A DNA stretch of 31,380 nucleotides from Pseudomonadota bacterium (GTDB taxonomy: Bacteria > Desulfobacterota > Desulfovibrionia > Desulfovibrionales > Desulfovibrionaceae), in the NCBI GenBank assembly GCA_023411815.1, contig JAEYOJ010000159.1:1-31380 (forward strand), read 5' to 3'. Positions 15,846 through 23,905 of the stretch are shown here, one piece after another. Below the pieces are notes generated by a model, which made no database searches, was not told the DNA's origin, and worked only from the letters and a program-made list of their open reading frames with translations. Position 1 is the first letter of the stretch; each line of letters starts with the position of its first letter. The position numbers and the translations under genes were made by a program.

Positions 15846-16766
15846 CTAGATGGTCAAGGTTTGCGTGCGCAGGTTTTCGATATCCAAACGGCCCAGGCCG
15901 CGCTCGGCCGCCCGGCGGATATGATTGACCTGCTGGGGCTTGAACGTGCGGCCGTACCACTCGAAGGACGCAACGCAGGTTGCGTCGGCCGCGACCATGT
16001 CGCGCGAGGCGATGACCGTGTCCGCCTGGATCACCTTGCCCGGTCCGGAGGGGCCGCCCGTGGTGAGCACATAGCTCGAATCGATCACCGTCAGGTCCGC
16101 ATTGAGCAGGCTGGCCAGGTCCACGATAGCCTCGTCCAAATCATGGCGGCCGTGCATTACACCGCGGTCGAGAATGAGACCCATCATGCCCTTGAGCGCC
16201 AAGCTCACGCCCGCGCTTGAATGGGACTTGGCCGTGGGCGCGGCGATGAGCACATCGGCCTCCAGCACATCGCGCATGACCTGGTTGCGCTTCATATCCT
16301 TGCCTTGGGGGATGTTCGCCTCGCGGAAAAAGCTCGGGCTGGTGAAGGCGTGCACCATGTCGTCCTCGATGGCCCGGCAGGCATCGCGGATGCCGGACTG
16401 CTCAAGACAGCGCTCGGAACTGGACAACGGGTGATCCAGGATGAGCACGCGTGATGCGCCGGCCTCCTTGCACATGGCCGCCAGGGCCGTGACCACCTCG
16501 GGATGCGTATTGGAGCCGCGCTCCACCGGATGGGGGAAGCTCATGTTGGGTTTGATGACCACACGCTGGCCAGGTTTGACGAAAGCCTTCATGCCCCCGA
16601 GCAGTTCGACCGCCGCACGCGTTGCCGCCCCGGGAACTCCCTTGACCACGGCCACGTCGGGTGTGCTTTCGGCCAGCAGCGAGTCGGCGCTTAGCAGGCC
16701 CGATGCCCCGGCTGTCAGCCAAATCGCGCCGTGTAATTGATATTTGAGGAAATCCCTGCGTTTCAT
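15846..16766 (-). CDS. DUF362 protein with Tat-like signal
   Basis: A 306-aa DUF362-family protein. The N-terminus MKRRDFLKY followed by a hydrophobic stretch to about residue 32 resembles a twin-arginine signal, so export in folded form is likely. The DUF362 core includes VVIKPNMSFPHP, a central APTAKSHSSAGVSLALKGMMGL block and VIDSSYVLTTGGPSG. In many DUF362 proteins the domain is joined to ferredoxin repeats. Here no Cys cluster is present, but the next gene is a polyferredoxin, which may supply the Fe-S part. AGGGGGG lies about 5 nt before the ATG, and a promoter-like element lies at 16838-16866. The biochemical role of the family is not settled. Confidence 0.88.
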   Translation of the reverse strand: MKRRDFLKYQLHGAIWLTAGASGLLSADSLLAESTPDVAVVKGVPGAATRAAVELLGGMKAFVKPGQRVVIKPNMSFPHPVERGSNTHPEVVTALAAMCKEAGASRVLILDHPLSSSERCLEQSGIRDACRAIEDDMVHAFTSPSFFREANIPQGKDMKRNQVMRDVLEADVLIAAPTAKSHSSAGVSLALKGMMGLILDRGVMHGRHDLDEAIVDLASLLNADLTVIDSSYVLTTGGPSGPGKVIQADTVIASRDMVAADATCVASFEWYGRTFKPQQVNHIRRAAERGLGRLDIENLRTQTLTI

Positions 16767-16837
16767 GCGAGCCCCCCTGCGCTGAATGATGAAGTGCAGG
16801 CCTCGGGATGAAAGGCCGGCGGGTAACAGTCAGAGCA

Positions 16838-16866
16838 AGCCTAGCAACTCGGCATTGTCAGGGCAA
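16838..16866 (-). promoter_or_regulatory. sigma70-type promoter for the DUF362-polyferredoxin pair
   Basis: On the minus strand TTGCCC (16861-16866), a 17-nt spacer and TAGGCT (16838-16843, preceded by TGC) match the layout of the promoters proposed at 8836 and 12964. The expected start leaves a leader of about 65 nt. Confidence 0.45.
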
Positions 16867-16887
16867 GGAGAGTCGGCGCAAATGTGT

Positions 16888-17769
16888 TTAACCGCCCAGG
16901 GTCAAGCCAAGCACGCCCAGGAACATGAGCGTGGACCCGGCCAACTGTGGGCCCACTCTGCGCTCGCCGAACATGGCCATGCCCAGCAGCACGCTGAACA
17001 GGCCGCTCAGACGCTTGATGGAGATCATGTAAGCTGTCTGCACCAGGGCCACGGCATACATATGAAGCAAAAAGTGGGCTGACATGGCCAAGCCTACGGC
17101 CATACCCCGCGCTGGCTGGCGCAACATGGGCCGGATACGAATGCGTCCGGCCAAGCGAAGAGTCAGCAGAATGAATGGAGCGGCCAGGCACCAGAAGACC
17201 ACGGCGGAAAAGAGCGGGTCCATGAGCTGCACCTGGCGCTTGCCCATCACCGCGCAAAGGGCATAGACCAGCGAAGCCCAAAGCATCATGCGCGATCCGG
17301 GCTCACGGTACAGGGCTTTGAAAGGGGCAAGCACGTCGTTACGACGAAAGCTGCCCAGGTTGAGAACGTAGCTGCCGGCCACGATTGCCAGGATACCAGC
17401 CATCCCCGCCGGACTGACCGTCTCGCCGAGCCAGGCATAGCCGATGAAAACCACGAAGCCCGGCGTGAAAGACAGGAGCGGCATGGTTAGCGACAAAGGC
17501 GACAGGTTGACCGCCGCGAACTGGAGCAGCAAACCCAAGGAGTTGAGCGGCACGAGCGCGGCCGTGACCCACCAGAACTCGGCAGGCGCGGCCAGGCTAC
17601 GCCCCGAGGCGAGCATGATCGCAAGCAGGGACAGGAACACGGGCAGTATGTACAGCATGGGCAAGGCGGCCATTTGCAAAGGCCGTTCGCGCCCAAAGAA
17701 CTTCTTGAGCAGCGCAGCTTCGGAGGCGGCCAGGAAAGCCACCGTAAGCGATGCGGGGAACCAGTGCAT
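16888..17769 (-). CDS. EamA/DMT-superfamily permease
   Basis: An inner-membrane transporter of the drug/metabolite superfamily with about ten hydrophobic helices arranged as two EamA repeats (about 1-135 and 150-290). The second repeat ends with the family-like VLLGMAMFGERRVGPQLAGSTLMFLGV. I start it at ATG 17769 (293 aa, MHWFPASLTV). The frame is open to 17841, but the extra 24 residues are Arg/Ser-rich and overlap the upstream gene. The ribosome binding site is weak. The gene is 19 nt after the DUF457-type gene and could be co-transcribed. The substrate cannot be predicted; relatives export amino acids, nucleosides or small metabolites. Confidence 0.85.
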   Translation of the reverse strand: MHWFPASLTVAFLAASEAALLKKFFGRERPLQMAALPMLYILPVFLSLLAIMLASGRSLAAPAEFWWVTAALVPLNSLGLLLQFAAVNLSPLSLTMPLLSFTPGFVVFIGYAWLGETVSPAGMAGILAIVAGSYVLNLGSFRRNDVLAPFKALYREPGSRMMLWASLVYALCAVMGKRQVQLMDPLFSAVVFWCLAAPFILLTLRLAGRIRIRPMLRQPARGMAVGLAMSAHFLLHMYAVALVQTAYMISIKRLSGLFSVLLGMAMFGERRVGPQLAGSTLMFLGVLGLTLGG

Positions 17770-17788
17770 GCGCGTGGCTCGGCTTGGC

Positions 17789-18787
17789 TCAGTTGGCGGC
17801 CTGGAAAACCACCGTCTCGCCGCGCTGCAGGAACACTGCACGCAGGAGTCTGCCCTGCCCGTCCAGCTCAGCCTGCAAGGCGAAGGGAGCCTCGCCGTTA
17901 CCCATGAATCCCTGCACGGGCGGAGTCATGATCAAGAAGCGCAGGTCGCGGAAGATGACAATGCTGCCATGCTCCGTGGGCTGCTCCTCCATGGCGATGA
18001 AGCGGGCAAACCAGCGGTAGACATCCACGAACTCGGATTGCGCCGCGAGGCTATCCAGCAAAGCCGGGTCTGCCTTGCGGAAAGTCTCGAAGCCGTTCAT
18101 ACCCTTGCCCGGCAGCAGGCTCACGGAGGTTACGCGATAGGTATTCCCCTGCTCCACTATGATCTTCCACCACAGTGGACTGAAAGCGTCGGGCTGCACG
18201 TGCAGGGCATCAAAGGGCACGTCCTGAACCGCGAGCTTACGCGCATAGAGGTTGCCCACGTTCTCGCGCAAGGTTGCGTTGGACACGGGATAAAGCACCA
18301 GCCAGGCAAGTCCCACCACGGCGAAGAAGCGACGCTTTGGTTTGGCCATGAAGCTCAGGATGCCGAAGGCCAGGAGCGTCAAGGTAAAGAAGGGATCGAT
18401 GATGAACACGCAGGGGAAGCTGGCCCGCGCATTGCTGAACGGCAGATATATCTGCGTGCCGTAATTTGTGATGAGGTCCAGGAAGACGTGCACGAGAACG
18501 CCGCCGTAGGCCACGGCCGCCACGCGCCAGATCGCCAGCGATCTGTTGAAGGCCTTGGCAGCGAGCGCCAGCAGCAGGGCCACTGCCAGTCCGCCAACGA
18601 AAGAATGGGTGAGACCCCGATGGTAGAGCAGATATGGTCCGGGCCCGAACAGCGAGAAGAGGTTATCGATGTCGGGAATCCAGGCCGCGAGCATGCAGAA
18701 AGGAACGATGCGCTTCCAGGGCAGGAAGCCGTCCCGCACGGCCTGGCCGGCCAATAAACCGCTGGCGAGATGAGTTACCGGATCCAT
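17789..18787 (-). CDS. membrane-bound metal-dependent hydrolase, YdjM/DUF457 type
   Basis: An integral membrane protein of 332 aa. The N-terminal half carries the DUF457 (YdjM/YfhP-like) metal-ligand pattern: THLASG with H6, PDIDNLF, HRGLTHSF and HVFLDLITNYG, spread over about four hydrophobic helices. The C-terminal half (about 200-332) is soluble, probably on the outer face, and is not part of the core family. The family is annotated as a putative metal-dependent hydrolase, but no substrate is established to my knowledge. ATG 18787 has GAAGGGCGGCC upstream. It is divergent from the nik cluster with a 300-nt gap and probably shares a transcript with the EamA gene. Confidence 0.85.
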   Translation of the reverse strand: MDPVTHLASGLLAGQAVRDGFLPWKRIVPFCMLAAWIPDIDNLFSLFGPGPYLLYHRGLTHSFVGGLAVALLLALAAKAFNRSLAIWRVAAVAYGGVLVHVFLDLITNYGTQIYLPFSNARASFPCVFIIDPFFTLTLLAFGILSFMAKPKRRFFAVVGLAWLVLYPVSNATLRENVGNLYARKLAVQDVPFDALHVQPDAFSPLWWKIIVEQGNTYRVTSVSLLPGKGMNGFETFRKADPALLDSLAAQSEFVDVYRWFARFIAMEEQPTEHGSIVIFRDLRFLIMTPPVQGFMGNGEAPFALQAELDGQGRLLRAVFLQRGETVVFQAAN

Positions 18788-19087
18788 GGCCGCCCTTCTA
18801 TCCTACAATCAACGCGCGCTTCCACCACAATCTGACGCCAATTCCGATCAGCCCGTGGCTTGTCGATGCGCTTCGCGGCAGCATGGGGAAGCGCTCCTGA
18901 TCCGAAGTGATGGGAAGCAATCGTAGACTGCTGCGAGAGATAAAGCTCGTTACGAACCTGCGTGATGAGAGTGCAGGCCCATCTTTTTCTTCCCCTTTGG
19001 TGATTCCATGGTATTTTACCGGTGGCACACTTTGGTTTTCTTTGCTACTGAAACATGTCCGCCATAAATCTATCACCTGAGGGCAGC
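18788..19087. other. intergenic region between the DUF457 and nikL-like genes
   Basis: This 300-nt divergent gap has no gene. It holds a 7-bp perfect hairpin, GCGCTTC (18868-18874) with GAAGCGC (18888-18894). A weak promoter candidate for nikL is TTCCCC (18990-18995), 16 nt, TATTTT (19012-19017). I looked for a NikR-type dyad, a cobalamin riboswitch core and a sigma54 element and could not recognise any of them by eye. Confidence 0.4.
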
Positions 19088-19747
19088 ATGAGCACGCTAA
19101 CTCGTACCTCATCCGTCTTGGCCTACCTGATCCTAATGATCACCATATTCCAGCCGTGGGCTGCCCTGGCCCATCGGGTCACGGTTTTCGCTTGGGTCGA
19201 CGGCGACACGGTGCACACCACCAGCCAGTTCAGCCGCAATAATAAAGTGTATGCCGGCCTCATTGAGGTTTTCGATGCGACCACTGGCGAGCGACTCGTG
19301 AGCGGCAAGACCGACAACCAAGGTGAATATTCCTTCAAAGTGCCCTCCGCCGCCCGCCAACGCGGCGCGGACCTGCGCGTGACGCTCAAGGCCGGCGAAG
19401 GCCACTCAGGCGAGTGGACGGTGACTGCCGCCGAGTACATGTCGCAGGCAGGTGCGGCCACGACGGAAAAAAAGGAAACGGGGGCTCCGTCAGGCCAAGG
19501 CGGGACTGATGAGATTTCGGGACAGGCTGGTGCAGTTTCGACCGCGACGACACAGGGGTCCGCCGACATGCAGGCCATCGAGCAGGCCGTGGAGCGCGCT
19601 CTTGACCGCAAGCTCGCCCCCGTGGCGCGCATGCTCGCCGAACAGATGCAAGCCGGTCCATCCCTGGCCGAGATCGTCGGCGGAATCGGCTGGCTCGTTG
19701 GTCTGGCCGGTCTGGGCGCCTGGTTTGCCGCCAGGAAAAAGAAATGA
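19088..19747 (+). CDS. nikL: NikL-like accessory component of an ECF nickel/cobalt transporter
   Basis: A 219-aa membrane-anchored protein. A signal peptide spans residues 1-28 and should be cleaved after ALA, leaving His29 as the first mature residue (HRVTVFAWVDGD). An N-terminal His on the mature chain fits metal handling in NikL/NikN-type components. A small beta domain follows, with GKTDNQGEYSFKVP and LKAGEGHSGEW. Then comes a low-complexity Ala/Gly/Thr linker, and a C-terminal membrane helix (about 193-216) ending ARKKK. The start at ATG 19088 has GAGGG upstream; ATG 19055 would add 11 residues before the signal. It overlaps the Q component by 4 nt. The usual substrate-binding M component is not next to it. 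Confidence 0.8.
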   Translation: MSTLTRTSSVLAYLILMITIFQPWAALAHRVTVFAWVDGDTVHTTSQFSRNNKVYAGLIEVFDATTGERLVSGKTDNQGEYSFKVPSAARQRGADLRVTLKAGEGHSGEWTVTAAEYMSQAGAATTEKKETGAPSGQGGTDEISGQAGAVSTATTQGSADMQAIEQAVERALDRKLAPVARMLAEQMQAGPSLAEIVGGIGWLVGLAGLGAWFAARKKK

Positions 19748-20493
19748 CCGAAGAGCCCTTGAAGGCCTCTGGGGGGCTGATCTCTCATCTTGACCCGCGC
19801 ATGCGCTTGGCTTCCGCGGCGGTGTTCTCGGTCACGACGGCCCTGCTGACGCATATTCCGGCAGCCCTGGCCGCCTTTGCCTGCGGCCTGCTACTCCTGA
19901 CGTTCTCCGGGCTGCATATGCCGACGGTGATCAAGCGGCTGCTGCTGGTCAACGGCTTCGTGGCCTTCCTGTGGCTTTTCCTGCCCTTCGGCACGCCGGG
20001 TGAACCGGTCTGGAGCCTGGGACCGCTGTCGGCCACTCGTGAGGGTCTGTCCTCGGCGCTGCTCGTTACGCTAAAGGCCAACGCAATTCTGCTGGCCTTC
20101 ATTGCCCTGGTCTCGGCAATGGGCGTGCCTGCCGTAAGCCGCGCCTTGTCCGGCCTGGGCCTGCCCAGAAGTCTGGCCCAGCTTATAGCCTTCAGCTACC
20201 GTTATCTCTTCGTGCTCGGCGAGGAGTACCACCGTTTGCGCACGGCCGCCGCCATGCGCGGTTTTCGGCCCGGGACCGATTTGCACACATACCGCACTTA
20301 CGCCCATCTGCTGGGTATGGTCCTGGTGCGCAGCCTGGACCGCTCCGAGCGAGTCTACCTGGCCATGTTGTGCCGCGGCTTTGACGGCGTGTTCCGAGGC
20401 TTGGACTCGCCTAGGCCCGGCCATGCCGATACTGCCTTCGGTCTGCTGAGCCTTGTGGCCGTGGGCAGCATGCTTTATATGGACCTCGCATGA
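19744..20493 (+). CDS. nikQ: ECF transporter T component, CbiQ/NikQ type
   Basis: The transmembrane coupling (EcfT) subunit of a nickel or cobalt energy-coupling-factor importer, 249 aa with about five or six hydrophobic helices. The two coupling-helix signatures that dock on the ATPase are present as AAMRGFRPG (about 171-179) and MLCRGFDG (about 209-216), variants of the family A-R-G motif. The start ATG overlaps the nikL stop in an ATGA, and the stop overlaps the nikO start in the same way. This implies tight translational coupling of the three genes. Whether the substrate is Ni2+ or Co2+ cannot be told without the M subunit. The NikL-like neighbour favours nickel. Confidence 0.9.
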   Translation: MTEEPLKASGGLISHLDPRMRLASAAVFSVTTALLTHIPAALAAFACGLLLLTFSGLHMPTVIKRLLLVNGFVAFLWLFLPFGTPGEPVWSLGPLSATREGLSSALLVTLKANAILLAFIALVSAMGVPAVSRALSGLGLPRSLAQLIAFSYRYLFVLGEEYHRLRTAAAMRGFRPGTDLHTYRTYAHLLGMVLVRSLDRSERVYLAMLCRGFDGVFRGLDSPRPGHADTAFGLLSLVAVGSMLYMDLA

Positions 20494-21233
20494 GCGAACC
20501 CAACTCCACGCAAGCCCCGATCATCGAAGCCCAGGGGTTGACCTTCGCCTATCCCGGACGCGAACGGCTCATGGACGGCCTGGACTTCACCCTGCGACCC
20601 GGCGAGCGGTTAGGGCTCGTCGGCCATAACGGCGCTGGAAAGACTACTTTTTTTCTCGCGCTCATGGGCCTGCTCAAGCCCCAAGCCGGACGAGTGATCT
20701 TTCGGGGCCAAGTCGCGCGCAGCGAAGAGGATTTCGCAGCCCTGCGCCGTCGCGTGGGCCTGCTCTTCCAGAACGCCGACGATCAGCTCTTCAGCCCCAC
20801 GGTGCTTGAAGACGTGGCCTTCGGGCCTCTGAATCTGGGGCAAACGCCGGCACAGGCGCGCGAAACGGCTCTGCACACCCTGGACATGCTCAACCTGTCC
20901 GGCTTCGAGGAACGCATAACGCACAAACTCTCGGGCGGCGAAAAGCGGCTGGTGGCTTTGGCCTGCGTGCTGGCCATGCAACCCGAGGCCCTGCTGCTGG
21001 ACGAGCCCACCTCGGGCCTGGACCCGGAAACCCGTGAGCGACTTATAGGCATCCTTGGCAACCTGCCCGTTTCATACGTCATCATCTCCCACGACCTTGA
21101 CTTCCTGGAGTATACCACAAGCCGGCTCTGCGCCATGGAGCGCGGCAAGATAGACTGCTCGCCCAGGATGGCGATACATCGCCATGCCCACGTGCACCCT
21201 CACGGCGACAAGCCGCACGTGCACCACGAATAG
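20490..21233 (+). CDS. nikO: ECF transporter ATP-binding protein, CbiO/NikO type
   Basis: The ATPase (A component) of the nickel/cobalt ECF importer, 247 aa. Visible motifs are Walker A GHNGAGKTT (45-53), the Q-loop at LLFQNADDQLF (Q94), the signature LSGGEKR (147-153), Walker B LLLDEP (168-173) with the D-loop SGLD, and the switch His in IISHDLDF. The last 20 or so residues are rich in His (HRHAHVHPHGD and PHVHHE), an unusual tail that probably binds metal and may sense or buffer cytoplasmic Ni/Co. It overlaps nikQ by 4 nt and is the last gene of the unit. Confidence 0.92.
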   Translation: MSEPNSTQAPIIEAQGLTFAYPGRERLMDGLDFTLRPGERLGLVGHNGAGKTTFFLALMGLLKPQAGRVIFRGQVARSEEDFAALRRRVGLLFQNADDQLFSPTVLEDVAFGPLNLGQTPAQARETALHTLDMLNLSGFEERITHKLSGGEKRLVALACVLAMQPEALLLDEPTSGLDPETRERLIGILGNLPVSYVIISHDLDFLEYTTSRLCAMERGKIDCSPRMAIHRHAHVHPHGDKPHVHHE

Positions 21234-21411
21234 CTTCATTGGGAAAAAACAGGGCAGGGTATTGCCCTCGCCAAACCCCGTCAGGATTGGGCGGGTCTCA
21301 GGGCTCGCGCAGTGCGTTCGTAGTCTTCCGTGGTACTCTTTTGAAGATGCCGTTCTTGTCAGGATGCCGTCTTGAGAAGATGTGGCCTCCCCTCTTCAAA
21401 CGGGGAGGGTC
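21234..21411. other. intergenic region between convergent nikO and priA
   Basis: A 178-nt convergent spacer with no gene. It contains the priA terminator at 21245-21268. A second hairpin, CCTCCCC (21386-21392) with GGGGAGG (21402-21408), lies right after the priA stop and could serve either transcript. It has no T-run. Confidence 0.45.
21245..21268 (-). terminator. intrinsic terminator downstream of priA
   Basis: On the minus strand AGGGCA (21263-21268) pairs with TGCCCT (21251-21256) over a 6-nt loop. G and a run of six Ts follow. This is a canonical rho-independent terminator read in the priA direction. Confidence 0.75.
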
Positions 21412-23760
21412 TCAAAGCATGCTCAGTGGATCCAGGTCGAGGCTCAGCCGAAGCTCGCCACCGGCCGGAGCGAATTCCTGAGCCTTGGCGAACACGGCGC
21501 GCAGGGATTGCCAGTCCGCGGCCTTGAGCAGACAATGGAAGCGCTTGCGGCCGCGCAGCATGGCTATGGGCGCTGGCGCGGGCCCCAAAGCTCGAACGCC
21601 GCGCGCGGCGGCCTCATCACGCAGTGTCTTGGTCAGCCTGGCGAGGGTCTGCGCCCCTTGCTCCCAATCGAGCGGATAGCTCGCGCGCACCAAAGCGAGG
21701 CGCGAGAACGGCGGATAGCCATAGCGCCGCCGAAGCTCCAGTTCCTGGGCATAGAAGGCTTGGTAGTCATGGACCAGCACGTGCGACCAGAACTCGTTGC
21801 CCGGATCGCGGGTCTGCACGAGCACGCGACCCGGTTTTTCACCACGGCCGGCACGGCCTGAGACCTGCACCAGCAGTTGAAAGGTGCGCTCGGCCGCCCG
21901 GTAATCGGGCATGTTGAGTCCCAGATCCGCATCGGCCACGACCACCAGGGTTACGCCTGGAAAATGGTGGCCCTTGGAGAGCATCTGCGTGCCCACGAGC
22001 ACCTGGGCCTTGCCAGAGCTGAACTCGCGCAGAATCTCCTCCAGGCGTTCCTGGCGACGCGTGGAGTCGCGGTCCATTCGCAGGATGGTCGTCTCGGGCG
22101 GGAGCACATGCGCCAGGACCTCCTCCAGCTGTTCGGTGCCTTCACCCAGAGGCAGATAGTTGGCTGCGCCGCACGAGGGGCAAGGCATGGGAAATTCCTC
22201 GGCATGGCCGCAATAGTGACAGACCAGCCTCCCCCGCGCCCTGTGGAAGGTTAACCCGACGCTGCATTCCGGACATTTCACGGTGTGGCCGCAGTCCAGG
22301 CAGTACATGAGCGGCGCATAACCCCGGCGGTTGAGCATGATGATGGCCTGCTCGCCGGCCAGCACGGTTTCTCGCAGGGCCTCCACCGAGGGCGGCGCCA
22401 GGGGCGATGAACGCTCGGCCCGCAAGTCCACCAGCTCCACTTCCGGCAGGCGGCTTTCGCCCACACGCTGCGTGAGGCGCACGGCCGGCACGTGGCCGGC
22501 TTGAGCGGCATGGAAAGTCTTCACGTCGGGCGTGGCCGAACCGAGCACGAGCAGACTGCCTGTCTGGCGGGCCAGCACCCAGGCCACTTCCTTGGCCTGA
22601 TAGGTCAGCCGCTCGTCCTGTTTGTAGGACTCGTCATGTTCCTCATCGAGCACGATGAGTCCCGGCCGGCGCACGGGCAGGAACAGAGCCGAGCGCGTGC
22701 CGACCACCACCATGGGCTCACGGGCCGAAGCAACCTCCCGGAAGGCCCGTTCGCGCTTGGCCTGGGATTGGTAGCCGTGCACAAGGAGCACGCGCCGATC
22801 CTGTAGCCTTTCGCGCGCCTGGCGGTGCAGAGCGCAGGCCAACGCCACTTCGGGAGCCAGGAGAATGGCCGAACGGCCGGAGGACAGGCACTCCTCGGCC
22901 AGGCGCAGATAGACCATGGTCTTGCCGCTGCCTGTAATGCCATACAGCAACCGGCTCTGGCCGTCCCGCTGGTTCATGGCCGCACACAAATCAACCAGGG
23001 CCTTTGCCTGCTCCGATGTGAACTCAGGCCAGGATGGTCCGGCAGTGGCGTCCACGGCGCAAGGCAATTCGTCCTCATGGTCGGCCGGCGGCTGTCCGAT
23101 GGCCACCAAGCCCCGCTTGACCAGACCACGTAGGGCTGCATCCGCGCCCTTGGGCAGCGTTTTGAGCAGGAGCGCCTTGGGCACGGCTCCACGCTCATGA
23201 AGAAATTCGAGTATCTCGGATTGGCGTACCGCTCCAGGCCGCAAGGGCCAGGGAGGGTCGATCTTAAGGATGGCGTAGCCCTCGTCGCGCGCTGGGCGCT
23301 CCACCGGCCTCATGCGACCCTGCCCCCACAGCATGGCTAGGCGTCGCATGGCCTCGGCGTCCTGACCAGCCAAGTCCTTGGCGGAAAGACTGGCTGGAAA
23401 ATCGAATCCCGAGACACTGAAGCGCACGGCCGCCGAGCGCAGCCCCGCCGGAATCACCGAGGCGAGCACCTGACCAGCGGATACGAGCTGACGCTCGGCC
23501 AGAGAGGCAGCCAACTCCACGGACGCCCGCCCAAGGAGCGGCTCATGCTCAAGAGGCCAGAGCAACTCGCGCAGTTCAAAACCCTCGGGCGGTATCTGCT
23601 CTTGTTCTATGAGCACCACGGCTGCCAAGGACTTGCCTAAAGGCGCAAGCGCACGCATCCCCACACGCCATATCTCGCCAGGCAAGCTGGCGGGCGCGGC
23701 ATAAGTCAAAGTGGCGAAAGGCGGCCGCAGCAGGGCGGCTTTCCAGAGTGCGCTCATCAT
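21412..23760 (-). CDS. priA: primosomal protein N' (replication restart helicase)
   Basis: A superfamily 2 helicase that reloads the replisome at stalled forks. It is 782 aa, slightly longer than the 732-aa E. coli protein. The N-terminal DNA-binding region is at about 10-110. Helicase motifs include Walker A YGITGSGKT (273-281), DEEH (372-375) and LGSATP (406-411). The zinc-binding insert has all eight cysteines: C487, C490, C496, C499, C514, C517, C527, C530. The C-terminal helicase lobe has QVSGRAGRGEKPG. Start is ATG 23760 or ATG 23757. It is the last gene of the minus-strand block, separated from galU by a terminator at 23845-23877, so it may have its own promoter. Confidence 0.96.
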   Translation of the reverse strand: MMSALWKAALLRPPFATLTYAAPASLPGEIWRVGMRALAPLGKSLAAVVLIEQEQIPPEGFELRELLWPLEHEPLLGRASVELAASLAERQLVSAGQVLASVIPAGLRSAAVRFSVSGFDFPASLSAKDLAGQDAEAMRRLAMLWGQGRMRPVERPARDEGYAILKIDPPWPLRPGAVRQSEILEFLHERGAVPKALLLKTLPKGADAALRGLVKRGLVAIGQPPADHEDELPCAVDATAGPSWPEFTSEQAKALVDLCAAMNQRDGQSRLLYGITGSGKTMVYLRLAEECLSSGRSAILLAPEVALACALHRQARERLQDRRVLLVHGYQSQAKRERAFREVASAREPMVVVGTRSALFLPVRRPGLIVLDEEHDESYKQDERLTYQAKEVAWVLARQTGSLLVLGSATPDVKTFHAAQAGHVPAVRLTQRVGESRLPEVELVDLRAERSSPLAPPSVEALRETVLAGEQAIIMLNRRGYAPLMYCLDCGHTVKCPECSVGLTFHRARGRLVCHYCGHAEEFPMPCPSCGAANYLPLGEGTEQLEEVLAHVLPPETTILRMDRDSTRRQERLEEILREFSSGKAQVLVGTQMLSKGHHFPGVTLVVVADADLGLNMPDYRAAERTFQLLVQVSGRAGRGEKPGRVLVQTRDPGNEFWSHVLVHDYQAFYAQELELRRRYGYPPFSRLALVRASYPLDWEQGAQTLARLTKTLRDEAAARGVRALGPAPAPIAMLRGRKRFHCLLKAADWQSLRAVFAKAQEFAPAGGELRLSLDLDPLSML

Positions 23761-23844
23761 CGATCCACGGTTTCAGGAGCGGACATGCAATCCCGACCAT
23801 CATCGCCCAGCCGAAACCGGCTGTCCATGACCGCATGCACGGAA

Positions 23845-23877
23845 ACGGCCCTGGCCGGAATCGCCGACCAGGGCCGT
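23845..23877 (-). terminator. intrinsic terminator downstream of galU
   Basis: A perfect 10-bp stem (ACGGCCCTGG, 23845-23854, with CCAGGGCCGT, 23868-23877) has a 13-nt loop. Read in the galU direction it ends GGGCCGTTTCC, a GC stem with a short T stretch. It lies between the galU stop and the priA start. Confidence 0.7.
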
Positions 23878-23905
23878 ACGCCAGCAGGAGGCAGGGGCTG
23901 CACCG

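Noticed and set aside
17444..18757. 437-codon plus-strand open frame
   Set aside because: Antisense to the EamA and DUF457-type genes, both with clear family features. No ribosome binding site and no recognisable motif.
19021..19060. sigma54-like TGGCAC element before nikL
   Set aside because: TGGCAC is present, but no GC lies at the required 10-nt distance, so the -24/-12 rule fails.
18788..19087. Nickel (NikR) operator or cobalamin riboswitch upstream of the nik cluster
   Set aside because: Expected from context, but I could not find the dyad or the conserved riboswitch core by eye. A covariance-model search would settle it.
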